Shown piece by piece: positions 1 to 12,420 of a DNA stretch of 64,000 nucleotides. The stretch is taken from contig NC_083337.1 of the NCBI RefSeq assembly GCF_019175385.1, positions 165,181,713 to 165,245,712 of the forward strand, read 5' to 3'. Numbering within the stretch: position 1 is the first letter of the stretch; each line of letters begins with the position of its first letter. The notes beneath the pieces are model-generated. The model saw only the letters and a program-made list of their open reading frames with translations. It was not told the origin of the DNA and did not search any database. Made by a program: the position numbers and the translations under genes. Source of the stretch: Lycium barbarum. Its lineage: Eukaryota > Streptophyta > Magnoliopsida > Solanales > Solanaceae.

Positions 1-766
1 AACTACACACATTGGGAGAGATAGTATATAGGAGTGGTCCTTTCAAAAGGCTGGTGGTCCATGAAATAAAAAGATTCAGGTCCTTCTCAAGAAATCTTAG
101 GGTACAAATAGGATCAAACTTGATCTATAATCTGAGCATGATGGCCAACGAAGCACTTATTTCCTATCAGTAGCACTGGTGCAAATTTAGCAAACTAAAC
201 CCGTCCAAATGCGTTTGACATGTCAATTGAAGCACTTCCACACAGTGTTATTTACCTTTTAGCTTGCCGTAGCTGCAACGATTTGTAGAGAGTTGGAAAG
301 GAGTGGAAGATACGCACATTGAACAATTAAGAGATTAATAAGCCTTGCCTCTTGGTGCACTCAACGAATATTTGCCGGAGTTAGTTTCATCAACACGTCC
401 AAGATGAATTGTATTGTACCTAGCTAGTTATTCTACGTCCTTTTCAGTGATTTATTGTTATGTCTGGTTCAATATGCAAGTTGCATGTTGCTGCATAATA
501 ATGTGATACAATGACACTACTCAAAAGATTTTTAACTTTTCTTAGAGAGTGACATGTTTTTTAATAATGGAATAAGCACTAGAATTCTTTTATGGAATGC
601 CCTAGTTAAGTTTTGATGTTTTACTATTTTCTTGGACAGTTGTGTTGATGGATTGGGTAAGATTGGAGAGTAAAGGAGATGCAGCGTAAAGAAAACAAAG
701 CTTAATATTAGTACTTATGCTGGAGATTTGTACTAGCAATGTTTTAATAGTAGTTTAACTTATATA
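1..766. other. Intergenic, no gene seen
   Basis: AT-rich sequence with stops in all frames. I find no conserved protein segment, RNA gene or clear repeat end. It borders the pogo-like element at 767. Confidence 0.6.
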
Positions 767-1769
767 CAGTCAAACCTCTATCTGAGTGGACCTCTCTATA
801 ACGGCATCTGCTTATAACAGCACCTCTCTATAATAGCTAAAAAAATTCGGAACCGATTTTTTATATTATATTTTACTTCTCTATAGGAGTATTTTACCTA
901 TAACAACAATAGCCAACTTTATAACAGTATGCTCTTTGTAAAGTTACCCCCCATATAACAGCTATGTGCATTTTTTGGTAATATAATTATTAACCATCTA
1001 AATAAAAATAGACTACTATGATTATCAATAATAAGTAGTATAGATTTTGACCAAATATTTAATTTGATACTTTAGTATATTGTATTTATGATAGAATATT
1101 ACATATGAATACATATGTGGAGCTTGACTGCAACACTTCCTATCATTGAAGCTTTCACTGATGAAGAGATTACTGCCCATGTCATTGGAGTGGAAGAACA
1201 AGAGCCAAAGACGACAATGAAAGTGCTGACGAAGAACCTCAACCCATTGTTACTTAGACTGGGTTAGAAGATTCGACAGTTTAACTCTTAGATTCCCTTC
1301 AAGGAAAAGCAATTAGATACCCGTTTGCTGAAATTTTAGACGCAAATCTTTGTAAATACAAGTGTTATATCACCACTAAGAGATTGGATTCTACGAAACA
1401 AGCTACAATTATAAATTTCTCCCATCAATCTTGAAAGAATTTAATTTCAAGTACTGTTGATTTAAAATGTGTGCCTTAGAGCTTAAAACTTTATACATTC
1501 AATAATGAATTTATTGAAATTGTATTAACTTTCTTTATTGTTTAGTTAGTGAATCATTCATATCTTTGAGATTTAAAATTTAAATAATTTGTTATTTCTT
1601 TACAACATTAAAAAATAAAAATAAAAAGATTTTATGTACCTTTTTTGCCTATAACAGCCAACTATTATTTAAATGACAAATGCTGTTATAGATGTATAAC
1701 AACAATTCTCTATAACAGTTAAAAAAATTCGAACCCAATAATTCTGTTATAGAGAGGTCATGTACTTTG
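767..1769 (+). mobile_element. Decayed pogo-like (Tc1/mariner superfamily) element
   Basis: The left end reads TA then CAGTCAAACCTCTATCTG, followed by CCTCTCTATAACGGC. The right end, read in reverse complement, gives CCTCTCTATAACAG, and both sides carry a matching AAAAAATTCG..CC block. CAGTCAAACCTC ends with a TA target are known for plant pogo/Emigrant-like elements. The inside is mostly non-coding but retains a transposase tail. The outermost right bases are eroded, so the right border is approximate. A related terminus lies at 63742. Confidence 0.6.
1110..1258 (+). pseudogene. Remnant of pogo-type transposase C-terminus
   Basis: Translation gives an acidic stretch containing EAFTDEEITAHVIGVEEQEP, and in an adjacent frame NDESADEEPQPIV. 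That resembles the acidic tail of plant pogo/CENP-B-like transposases, after the DDE domain. No DDE domain or helix-turn-helix region remains and the frame is broken. The call rests on character and on position between the pogo-like ends. Confidence 0.4.
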
Positions 1770-1877
1770 TATACTACAGTCATTTAATCAGTTATAGTGA
1801 ATAGTTTGTCTTAATTTCAAAATTACAAATTTCACTTCATATGGGCCTGGACTAGTCCAAAACCCACCTCACAGGCA

Positions 1878-1886
1878 ATTAAGGTA
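1878..1886. repeat. 9-bp target site duplication, left copy of the MULE
   Basis: ATTAAGGTA directly precedes the left end of the 18-kb element and recurs identically just after its right end at 19956. Nine base pairs is the standard duplication length for Mutator-like elements, so the two copies fix the borders. Confidence 0.85.
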
Positions 1887-1967
1887 GGGCAATTGGCGCG
1901 AATGCCCCTCTTTTGGGCTAGTCTTTAGATTTTGCCCCTCAAAATGGTGGTCTTTAATTATTGCCCT
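1887..1967 (+). repeat. MULE left terminal inverted repeat
   Basis: GGGCAATTGGCGCGAATGCC, then CTTTTGGGCTAGTCTTTAGA, TTTTGCCCCTC, TGGTCTTTAATTATTGCCCTTCC. Pairs with 19867-19955. The same GCGCGAA..GTCTTTAATTTTTGCCCC theme recurs in the small elements at 22621, 23163 and 61014, so this is a family terminus. Confidence 0.85.
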
Positions 1968-2039
1968 TCCGAGCAAAACTAACATAGTAAAAAGACATTA
2001 CTACCCCTAACCGTTACATATAAAACACGACAAAAATCG

Positions 2040-2153
2040 TTATTCTCAAATCCAGCCCAACTTCGTTCCCAAACCAGATTTTCTCAATTATTCAAATCGT
2101 TGTTTCAAGCCAGATTTCTCCATTGATTTTGCTGCTACAACGTCAGTAAAAGG
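2040..2153 (+). promoter_or_regulatory. Probable 5' leader and first splice donor of the transposase transcript
   Basis: A pyrimidine-rich leader-like stretch inside the left terminus ends in AG|GTACAAAATC, a plausible donor. An acceptor such as TTTATGCAG at 3977-3985, just before the transposase ATG, would remove the repeat-rich 2154-3985 as a 5' UTR intron. The mirror arrangement at the right end (AG|GTACGAATTTGG on the minus strand near 19720) supports this. Inference only. Confidence 0.35.
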
Positions 2154-2449
2154 TACAAAATCTTAATTCAACTCAATTTAACGATTTTATTGAGTTTAGA
2201 TTGTTAATATTTGAAAAAGATCATCTTCTACGACCTGATTATTAAGAAACAGATGACATACAACTCAGATTGAACATTACGCATGATAAAATTATTCAGC
2301 AAAATAGAATCGATTGGATTTAATGCTTTGTTCTGATTTTAATTACTTTATACCTTAATTAAATTAGTATACAGTGCTTATTTACTTGAAATTGTAATTA
2401 TAGTAAATTCAATTTAAATCAGGCAATGCTTATCGATTTAAACTTGAAT

Positions 2450-3240
2450 TAAGGTAAACTGTGTGCAAATTTAGAACAAGTATGCCGGAGGAGGCAAAAG
2501 TTCAATTTACAAAAGAGTAGAGTATGCCGTTAACGACAATGTTTTGAACCAATTTCATAACAAGTATGCCGGAGAAGGCAAAAGTTCTGGTTTATGTAGA
2601 AGTATAAATTAGTCCAGTTGCGTCAATCCTCTAATTGGAATAACTGTTGCAGGCATTTGATTTAAATTGGATGAAGGTAGAGGAGGTTTTCATTTTTTTT
2701 TAAACCAAAAACAGTTACTGCATTATCATCAGCAAAAAAAAAAATTGATTCTGTCGGAGGAGGCAAAAGTTCAATTTACAAAAGAGTAAAGTATGCCGTT
2801 AACGGCAATGTTTTGAACCAATTTCATAACAAGTATGCCGGAGAAGGCAAAAGTTATGGTTTATGTAGAAGTATAAATTAGTCCAGTTGCGTCAATCCTC
2901 TAAATTGGAATAACTGTTGCAGACATTTAATTTAAATTGGATGAAGGTAGAGGAGGTTTTCATTTTTTTTTATTTTTTTTAACCAAAAACAATTACTGCA
3001 TTATCATCAGCAAAACAAAAAGTGCTTATGTCGGAGGAGGCAAAAGTTCAATTTACAGGAGTAGAGTATGCCGGAGAAGGCAAAAGTACAATTTACAAAG
3101 TAGTAGAGTATGCCGTTACTGGCAAAGTTCTGAACAAACTTCTGAACAAGTATGCCGTAGAAGGCAATACTTCTCTTTAGAAGCCATTAAAGTAAAATTC
3201 TACAAACCTAAAGAAACTTACACTTCATTAACATATATTT
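2450..3240 (+). repeat. About 269-bp tandem duplication containing dyad motifs
   Basis: The block from TATGCCGGAGGAGGCAAAAG through GAAGGTAGAGGAGGTTTTCA at 2481-2740 is repeated nearly unchanged at 2750-3010, with a third partial copy to about 3180. Each copy carries three TATGCC dyads (at 2481, 2523 and 2565 in the first). A diverged relative of the second half lies at 3650-3740 and another at 15660-15760 near the other end of the MULE. Short ORFs here are repeat read-through. Confidence 0.8.
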
Positions 3241-4005
3241 AAACATACAAAACATAAAATCCGAACTTCATAAGTACCAAACTACCATCATCAGTTCTAA
3301 TTTCACGTGTACCCATTGCAAATTGCCCCATCGTCAACTTGGCCAGTGTGCTGGAATAACCTCTGCCTTACAAATCGTAATTCTCTTCGCAGATCATCAT
3401 TTTCTCTACTTAGAGCACCGTAAAGAGCCCTCAGAAAATCTATATCTCTTTTGATATCAGCAATTTCATGAGTAATTTGCAAATTTGCAATATTAGGATG
3501 GATTTAGTTATGAGGATGGGCATGTTCATGTGCTTGCCCGTGGCCACCATTAACATGTACAATATGTTGATTTTGGTTCATTTTGTATGTGATTATATCT
3601 GGTTTTCAGAAGTAAAGTGTTTTTTTTTCCTTCTTCAAAGTTGTGTTGGTTTATATAGAAGTATAAATTAGTCCATTTTCAATTGGAATATATGTTGCAT
3701 GGATTTGATTTAAATTGGATAAAGACAGAGGAGGTTTTTCAGTTTCATGAAAATAACTGTTGCAATTTCATTGGAATAACTGTTGCAGAAACAGTTACTC
3801 CGTTTTTAAATAATGCTGGTAGCGGCAGAACTTCTGTTTACAAAATCGTTGAGTATGCTGTTTCAGGCATACTTCATGACTTTACATACAAAGCCTGCTG
3901 GGAAGGGCAAAACTTAAATTTTCAAAACTAACAACTTAAATACATTTCATTTTGGTTTTTTCTCAAGTGAATCTCTCTTTATGCAGGAAGTTTAACAAAA
4001 AAAAA
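3241..4005. other. Transposase upstream region, no gene
   Basis: Spacer or 5' UTR intron of the transposase. It holds a diverged copy of the 80-bp block seen in the tandem repeats (3650-3740), several TAACTGTTGC words, and two weak dyads near 3853 and 3895. TTTATGCAG at 3977-3985 is a likely splice acceptor 20 bases before the chosen ATG. Confidence 0.5.
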
Positions 4006-6942
4006 ATGACACTAAGATGCATTTACGTAGCCTTCAACGGCAAATGGGACGCCGCCTACAATTATGTTAATCATGAAACCAAGCTAATACTTGTCAATGA
4101 TGGTGTAAATTTTCAACAATTCACTCAACAAATATTTGCGGGGCATACACAACATACTCAGCAAAAAGAGGCCAACATATGGTTTGACACCAGTGAGAAA
4201 ACATCCAAAGGGATGCGTGTAACAAACGACATTGATCTTCACACTTGCTTGTACCTGCTCAACAACAATGACAACTTCAGGAATTCCCGTTTCATATTAG
4301 AGTTCGATTCAGCTGATGCGGAGGACAACCCATTACAAGAACATCATAATGAATCTATCCTAATGACAGAAGGACAAACCATAGAGGAAATTGACAGACA
4401 ACTCTGCATTGCTTATGAAGAAGACATGTCTGAAGTTGGATTGGATGACAAACAACACAGCCCTATTGGACATAACCTTGGGATTCCACTTGAGCAGAGC
4501 GAGATAGTAACTCCTAACCAGACACCTCAGCAGCTATAATGGCAACCACCAAACATTGAGCAAGTTGTAAACAATGACCTTTCTCAGCATCCAACTTCAA
4601 TGAATGTTGTATCACTTACTCCGAGCATGACAGTTGAAGAGACACAAACACAGCCATGCAACAAAACAAAGACACTAAAAAGGAAGAGGATACAAAATGA
4701 TACACAAATTTTGACACCTAGTGCATCGATTGATCAAATAGAAGTTGGCATTTTATTCAAAGACAAAGATACCATGAAAAAGTGCATGAATAACATTGCA
4801 ATTACTCGTCATCAACAGTACAAGGTAGAAAAGTCATGCACGCAACGGTATTACATCAGATGTGTTGATCCAACCTGCATTTGGCGTTTCCGCAGTTCAA
4901 GGTTCAGAGGATCAGAACTTTTCAAAGTAGTTAACTTTGAAAAGAGACATAGTTTTTCAATAAATTTCATCACCTCTGACATGAGGAATGCAACTTCAAA
5001 AGTCATAGCGGAATACATTACAGACCTAGTACGCCATACACTACAAGAGATAACACCCAAATTTGTCATTGAAGAAATGAGAAGCAGATATGGCTTGCAC
5101 ATTGGTTACCACAAAGCATGGCGTTCCCTCCAACACGCTTATAATGTCATAAGAGGAAGCCCAGAAAATAACTACACACTTCTACCGCAATATCTTCACA
5201 TGATGAAATTAAGAAATCCTGGAACAGTTGCTAACATCAAATGGACCGCTGACAATAAGTTTAAATATGCTTTTTTCGCGTATGGAGCATCAATTGAGGG
5301 TTGGAAACATTGCAGAGCAGTAATGATGGTGGATGCAACCTTCTTGAAATCAAAATACCGCGGTGTGCTCATGATAGCAGTAGCAAAAGATGGAAACAAC
5401 AGCATATTTCCTCTCGCATTTGGTATTGCTGACTATGAGAATAATGAATCCTACAGGTGGTTCTTCAAACACGTGAAAAAGGTGTTTGGCACGCGCAAAG
5501 ACCTATCAATTCTTTCCGATCGCCACTCGTCAATTGCAACTGCAATCAAAGAGCTGTATCCAGATACCCAGCATGGAATATGCATCTACCACATGGAGAA
5601 GAACTTGCAGAAATATTTCCCATCCGAAGCGATCCTATCACTGTTCTACAATGCAGCAACTACCTACAAACAGGCAGAGTTTCGTACCTATATGTCACAG
5701 ATACAACAAATCGACCCAAAAGCTGCAGAATACATAGAAGAAGAACCACCGGAAAGATGGGCACGTTTATTCCACACCAACAGGCGTTACAACATGCTCA
5801 CAACAAACAATGTCGAGACAATGAATTCTGTATTGAGGAAAGCAAGGGAGTTGCCAATAATGACATATATTGATTACATCTAGAACAAGCTGCAAAATTG
5901 GTTTTACCAGAGAAAATTGGACGCAACAGGACCGTCCCATGACCTGACATGTTGGGCTGAAAAGATTCTGCTTGAAAAGATAAGTAGAGGCTTCACAATG
6001 AAAGTAAGTACATTTTACCAACACACACTTCAATATTAGTTTGGTGAGAAATGCATAGTTTAATTTTAACCAAACACAAAAGTTATGCTGGATAAAGGAA
6101 AAACTATCACCCTATTTTTATACTTCGTTCTGCCGGAAGGGGCAGAAACTTATATTAACTAGCATGGAATTATGCCGGTGAGGGCATAACTATTACACTG
6201 TTTTTATGCTCACAATGAAAGTAAGTAGATTTTACCAACACACACTTCAATCTTAGTTTTATGAGCAATGTATAGTTTAAAATTAACCAAACACAAAAGT
6301 TATGCTGGACAAAGGAACAACTATGACCCTATTTTATACTTAGTTCTGCCGGAAGGGGCAGAATCTTATTTTCATTGTACAGGAAGTATGCCGGAAAGGG
6401 CATAACTCTCATATAATCTGAAAATTGCCACAAAAAATATCACTCATTTATATTGTCAATTTCCACAGGTAGAAAACATGACTCCCGTCAAATTTGTTGT
6501 GAAAGATGAAGGATATCAATACAATGTAGACCTGAAGAATATGACTTGTGAGTGCTTGGAGTTCCAAACTGATGAGTTACCGTGCACACATGCCATGGCA
6601 GTTTTAGACAAAAGAAGTTTGCCAAAATCTACATACTATGCGGACTGGTTCAAGAAACAAGCCTGCCAAGAGATATACAAAGGTGAAATACTATCAGTTG
6701 GAAATCAAGACTCATGGATTATTCCACAAAATATTATGGATATTAAAATAACGCCGCCTGATGTTAAAATAAGACCTGGAAGAAAACAAACAAAAAGATA
6801 TCGCCCAAGAAGAAAATCAACAAAGTACACATATAGATGTGGTAGATGCAAGTTCTTTGGACACACTAGGGCAACCTGTAACCACAATCCAGCTCTCAAT
6901 CCATATTCAAGAAGATACAGGAAGAGGAAATTGTCATCCTAA
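4006..6942 (+). pseudogene. MuDR/MULE transposase with two in-frame stops
   Basis: Cuts and inserts Mutator-like DNA. Two exons, 4006-6003 and 6469-6942 (AAA|GTAAGT, TTCCACAG|GTA). Order: N-terminal region starting MTLRCIYVAFNGKWDA; a MuDR DNA-binding domain from about 4740 with CVDPTCIWRF; the MULE DDE core with Asp in MMVDATFLK (5332), Asp in ILSDRHSSI (5518) and Glu in NNVETMN (5815); a SWIM zinc finger CECLEF..PCTHAM; a CX2CX4HX4C knuckle (CGRCKFFGHTRATC); a basic tail. The frame is interrupted by TAA at 4537 and TAG at 5881, with clear coding on both sides; both could be C-to-T changes from CAA and CAG. The ATG at 4006 is preferred over 3952 because an acceptor lies between. Full reading would be about 820 residues. 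Confidence 0.9.
6004..6468 (+). repeat. Transposase intron with internal duplication and dyads
   Basis: The segment at 5996-6190 starting CAATGAAAGTAAGTA is repeated at 6208-6400. Each copy carries TATGCTGG..AAAGG followed by two palindromes (6129 and 6171; 6345 and 6387), each pair 42 bp apart. The duplication copies the splice donor, so the intron contains a second GTAAGTA. Confidence 0.75.
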
Positions 6943-7691
6943 CATCACATTCTTATACATGGTTTATATGAATTTATCTTATGTTTCTTGACGCATAACG
7001 CACACTCTTCCTGAAAGAAATGGCAAAACTTTGGTATTACTAAGACTGAGACTTCAAGCATCTTATCACTCATTTATTCTTCTGTCCATTCTTTCTTTTA
7101 TTATTTTCTTTTATTAAGTTGTTATCTTCTTGTTGCTGATAATAAAAGACTATATAATAGCAACAGATAAATGTCCCTACATGAAATCTACAATTCTCTA
7201 CCATAAAACATTGAGGAAAAAGAAAAAAAATCATCAACTTTAATTATCCAGTTTTATAATTTATGCCTCCTCTGACAGGTATAATAGTTTTTGCCGGGGA
7301 AAATGGCAAAAAGAAATTGGTATCTCAAAGACTACATCCTGGTAAGTTTAATAAATGTGTGCCTTGCGACATAACAATATTCCTTCTCTATGTTGTTTTC
7401 AAGTTTTACACTTATGCCGGAACTGGCATGTCTTCCGCTTACAAAATAAATAAGTATGCTGTTAGGGGCATACTTATGTGCTTTGTTGTTTATAAAATAT
7501 TTTAAAATGATGAAAAATTGGAAAAAACATTCAGCACAACACAATTAACATTAAGTAAAATATTTCATTCATTCATAGTAAAATTTCATTCATACAAAGT
7601 TTGGAGAGCAACAAAAAAAAAAAAAAAAAAAAAACAAACATAGACTAAAAATAAAAATTCATTCATACTAAAACAAAAATTATGAGCAGAT
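6943..7691. other. Spacer between convergent transposase and B3 genes
   Basis: No gene. Holds dyads at 7292 (weak), 7412 and 7455, the last two 43 bp apart, and an A-run at 7613-7634. It probably includes both 3' ends. Confidence 0.5.
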
Positions 7692-8099
7692 CTAGTCTAT
7701 AACTACAATCTCCTTCTTCTTCTTAACAATAATCCCTATGCCAGCATTGCACTCAACAAGCCTAAAGCATAGAGTATCTCCTTCCTGCAGCCCATTGGTA
7801 TCAACAAAGTCTTTCCACCCCTGGCAAAGGCGCCGATATGCACCAACTTTGTAAGTCATCTTGTAGTAATGCCGACCATAAAGCACATAGGCTTCACATT
7901 TAGAGTTCGGAAGACTGTCTGAGATGTCATTTGGAAGGATCTGCAACGAAATAAACACACAAAATTATTACTAAAAATAAGGATGAATGGAATAAAAACC
8001 CAGATGAAAACAAAAAAGTTTCTTGATAACATTTACACATACAAAGTCATCGTTAAGGACATAGGACCTGCTTAACCTTTTCTCGAAATTCACATCCAT
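7692..8099 (-). CDS. Small B3-domain protein gene inside the MULE
   Basis: Two exons, 8099-8043 and 7940-7692 (TTT|GTATGTG, TTGCAG|ATCC), giving 101 aa. It reads as a single B3-like domain: FEKRLSRSYVLNDDF, then ILPNDISDSLP, a strand YYKMTYKVG, and the family signature GWKDFVDTNGLQEGDTLCFR near the C-terminus. B3 domains are plant-specific DNA-binding folds; the closest style is the REM group. Nothing else is in the protein, so it would act as a bare DNA-binding domain. The frame is intact as read. It lies tail-to-tail with the transposase. A captured host gene is the simplest explanation, but a regular MULE accessory gene is possible. An in-frame upstream reading reaches 8234 without family resemblance, so the 8099 ATG is used. 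Confidence 0.7.
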
Positions 8100-8204
8100 T
8101 GTTATGTGGCAAAAGTTGTATAAGAAAGAGATAAAATGTGAGTGAATGTAAAAATGGTCTAATTTATAGTGTAAAATCATAAGTATAGTCAAAATACATT
8201 TAAT

Positions 8205-9720
8205 TAAAGTTAATAAATGCGTTTGACTGCCCAAATAGTTGGCGTCTCAACTAATCCCAATAAAATGCATTCTGACTGGTCAAAAAAGTTAAAAGGTTTT
8301 GTCTTTGTTGCTGATTGTGGCAAGTTCTCTGAACTTAATTTCTGCCCGAAAGGGCGAAACTTCTATTCATAAAATGACAAAGTATGCCGACCCCGGCAAA
8401 CTCCTATTACATAACCAGCATAAAGTTGTGATGCAAAGGGCATAACTTTGGTTTTCAACAAAATAACAGCATTACGTGACAAATAATCCCCAATAAATGC
8501 ATTTTGGCTGGTCAATAACTTCAAAGGGTTTGTCTTTGTTGCTGGTTTTGGCAACTTTTCTGAACTTAAATTATGCCGTAATGGGCAGAAATTCTATTTA
8601 CAAAATGAGAAACTATGCCGACCCCGACAAAATTCTATTACACAACCACCATGAAGTTGTGATGGAAAGGGCATAACTTGGATTTTCAACAAAATAACAG
8701 CTTTTATGAACAGATAAGTTGAGATTAAAAATGAATACCATCAAATTACAAAGGGGCTTAAAGTTGAAATTTATAACACAAACAAATTATACAAACTTAA
8801 TTTCTGCCCGAAAGGGCGGAACTTCTATTCATAAAATGACAAAGTATGCCGACCCCGGCAAACTCCTATTACATAACCAGCATAAAGTTGTGATGCAAAG
8901 GGCATACCTTTGGTTTTCAACAAAATAACAGCATTACGTGACAAATAATCCCCAATAAATGCATTTTGGCTGGTCAATAACTTCAAAGGGTTTGTCTTTG
9001 TTGCTGGTTTTGGCAACTTTTTTGAACTTAAATTATGCCGTAATGGGCAGAAATTCTATTTACAAAATGAGAATCTATACCGACCCCGGCAAAATTCTAT
9101 TACACAACCACCATGAAGTTGTTATGAAAAGGGCATAACTTGGATTTTCAACAAAATAACAGCTTTTATGAACATATAAGTTGAGATTAAAAATGAATAC
9201 CATCAAATTACAAAGGGGCTTAAAGTTGAAATTTATAACACAAACTTAATTTCTGCCGGAATGGGCGGAACTTCTATTCATAAAATGACAAAGTATGCTG
9301 ACCCCGGCAAACTCCTATTACATAACCAGCATAAGGTTGTGATGCAAAGGGCATAACTTTGGTTTTCAACAAAATAACAGCTTTACGTGACAAATAATCC
9401 CCAATAAATGCATTTTGACTGGTCAATAACTTCAAAGGGTTTGTCTTTGTTGCTGGTTTTGGCAACTTTTTTGAACTTAAATTATGCCGTAATGGGCAGA
9501 AATTCTATTTACAAAATGAGAAACTAAGCCGACCCCGGCAAAATTCTATTACACAACCACCATGAAGTTGTGATGGAAAGGGCATAACTTGGATTTTCAA
9601 CAAAATAACAGCTTTTATGACACAGATAAGTTGAGATTAAAATGAACACCATCAAATTACAAAGGGGCTTAAAGTTGAAATTTATAACACAAACAAACTA
9701 TACAATCTTATAACATTTAC
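8205..9720. repeat. Tandem array of about 455-bp units, three copies
   Basis: Units repeat at about 8340, 8803 and 9250, with near-identical segments TGCCGACCCCGGCAAACTCC, GTTGTGATG..AAAGGGCATA and CAAAGGGTTTGTCTTTGTTG. Each unit has an internal half-repeat holding a second set of dyads. The identical 63-residue minus-strand ORFs in each copy have no coding character and are repeat shadows. Array length may vary between alleles. Confidence 0.85.
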
Positions 9721-12101
9721 AAAAAACACAAAAGGCGCACGAAAAAAAAATTACATGGTGCAAAAATAACTAAAACAAACTATTTTTTTCCTTTCTTCAC
9801 AGATCTAGCTCGACTAAAACAAACTATATTTTTGCTTTCTTCACAGATCTTGCTCTCTTTTTCATCTCATAATCACACTCCATATTGTTATGCTCATGAT
9901 AATCACTTCCAGCTGTATCTGGTGGCGTGTCATAACCCTTTTTCAGCTTATCTTTCCCATGACAAACCAAATTGATTGACCACTCTTTCATGTAGTCCAT
10001 CAAAACAGAACCATCCCAATCAGCAGGATTTTCACCACTCATCAGCATATCAGCAAACTTGATCAAAAAACGACCACAATTATAATCTCTGAAAGTCATA
10101 AAAGAGAGATGTTTTTGAACAACAGAAAACCAAAAACAATAAACAAAAAACAATGGAAAAAGCTAAAAAAGATAAGAATAAAGCGTACGATCCTTGCTTT
10201 GGATAGGCAGCCCAGGTATATGTCAGATTACTGAAGTTATTGAATGATGGTCTGAATAATTGAAAATCATTGACCTCCAACAACTTAGGGATCATACCAC
10301 AGTAGGCCTCGAGATTGCAAACCAAACGATCATCATTATGATTGAGTGAGTTATAAACTACCAATTTATGCTCATCAATCATAAAAACAGCAAGTACATA
10401 GTGAGAAATTGCTTTAGGATCATCAGATCCTGGGCGAATAGGAATTAATACCCTGTCGACATTCTCCCACGATATACCACATTTTCCTCTTTGCCCATAC
10501 ACAATATTACTCAGCAAAAATGCATCATCACAACCGCCAGCATACCAGTGGTAATTAACCGGGTCTTGGTAGTATCTATTGATGTCAAATTGCACAAGCT
10601 GATCAAACATCATATCTACGGTTGTGTACTTAACAGCATTGGCAGCTGGAGGATGATACATCATTTTCTTCCTCAAATAATATAGCATCACATCAATATG
10701 CTGTGTTAAGGAAAAAAAAATTAGCGATTCAACAATAAAGAAAAAAAAAATGCAAAAAGCAATAACTAATAGAAAAATAAGAAAAGAAAAAGTAAAAGAC
10801 AATCACGAACCTCATCATTAAGCGCATAGACATCATGGTACAGCTCCAAAAAAAACATCCTATATTTTGGCTCAACATCACCCAACTTATAAACTTCACT
10901 CAGTTGGTTCAACTTTCCAGGATACATTACCTCATCTTCTTCCCTGATTAAAGAAAAGGGAACAAAAATTAGAAAAATACAAACAGAAGTTTGGTTCACA
11001 GAAAGGAAATTTTATGAATAAGGTTTGCCGGAAGAGGCAAACCTTATGCTTGAAAAAGGGAAAAGTATGTTGGAAGGGGCAAGATTTGGGTTTCAAAAAG
11101 TAAAAGTATGCCGGAGTGGGCAGAAAATAACTTTTAAGAAAGCACACAATAACTAAAAACTTACCCAGTAGGTTGAAATCTACTTGCTGGAAGATTTTGA
11201 GGATTGATAAATTTTTTCCAAAAGTTCACGACAATTTTGCTTTTGAAGTAATGGAATGGGCACATCCTTCTATACTGTTCATCCCAGTCACTTTCGTCCT
11301 TCCGTGACTCAAAAGGAAGATCGTTTCGTCCAGAATATAGCATCCATCCGGGTGCCGGGGAATCACCCACTACTTTCCTTTTCCTCTGGCACCTTGTCTT
11401 CAAGGAAGATAGCACTTCCGCCACTTCAACAACAGGTTCTTCTTCAGCAATAGGAGGGGTTTGACTAACAGTACTCTCTTTTGACAGCGGAAGAAGCGAC
11501 ATTTACAATATCTTCAAAGGACACATATCGAAAATTGTCCTCCATTCCTTGAGAGTTCTCACCCTTTCCATCAACAACAGCGGACTCCCTTGGAGTACTG
11601 ACTTGAACCGGGTCTGCATTGGCTGGTTCGCTCCTCAATGGCTCAACCATATTAATAGGCTCGGGCAGGTCTGCATTGGCTGGTTCACTCCTCAATGGCT
11701 CAACTGCATTAATAGGCTCGGGCATAACCCCAATATGAGGAACAACATCATGTTCATCACCCTCGTTAGAAACTTGAGCTTCAGGTGTTTCACGTCTTAT
11801 ATGCTCAAGATTTTCAAGTGTTGTTTGCTCAAAATTTTGAGCCATATCTCCTTTTGGTGGAGATACAATGGATTCTTCGCAATTGGCGTCACCAAACTGT
11901 TCAACGCCCAATTGTTCCTCCTCAACAACCTACATAAAGTAACAAATTAAGAAACACAACATCCGTCATCAAAGCAAAAATATTAAAATATTAAAATAAA
12001 AAATAAACAAATTCTGCAAGTGGTAAAAGATTGAAAATTATGTCGAAACAAGAAGAAATTAGGTTCACAAAAAGGAAAATTTATGAACAAATTTCGAAAA
12101 A

Positions 12102-12420
12102 TATGCCGGAAGGGGCAAACCTTATGCTTGAAAAAGAAAAAAGTATGCCGGAAGGGGCAAGATTTAAGTTTCAAAAAGTAAAAGTATGCCGGAGACGGCA
12201 GAAAATAACTTTCCAAAAGAGATGAGTATGCCGGAGAAGGCAGAACATGAGTTTCCATATAAAATGTGAAAGCATGCCGGAAGGGGCAAGAGCTAAGTTC
12301 AAAAACTAAAAGTATGCCAGTGTAGGCAGAAATATAACTTTGCGAAAAAAGATAGTATGACGGAGTAGAGAGAAAATGAGTTTGCAATAAAAGGGTTGAT
12401 TATGCCAGGAGGGGCAACAC
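12102..12420. repeat. Phased dyad array A
   Basis: Eight consecutive copies of the TATGCCGG..GGCA dyad or close variants, starting at 12102, 12144, 12185, 12227, 12273, 12313, 12356 and 12401: steps of 42, 41, 42, 46, 40, 43 and 45 bp. The sequence between copies is AT-rich and less conserved. It lies in an intron of the Ulp1 gene. Confidence 0.85.

Noticed and set aside
8363..9465. Three near-identical 63-residue minus-strand ORFs
   Set aside because: They are copies of a non-coding tandem repeat unit; frames persist only because the copies are young.
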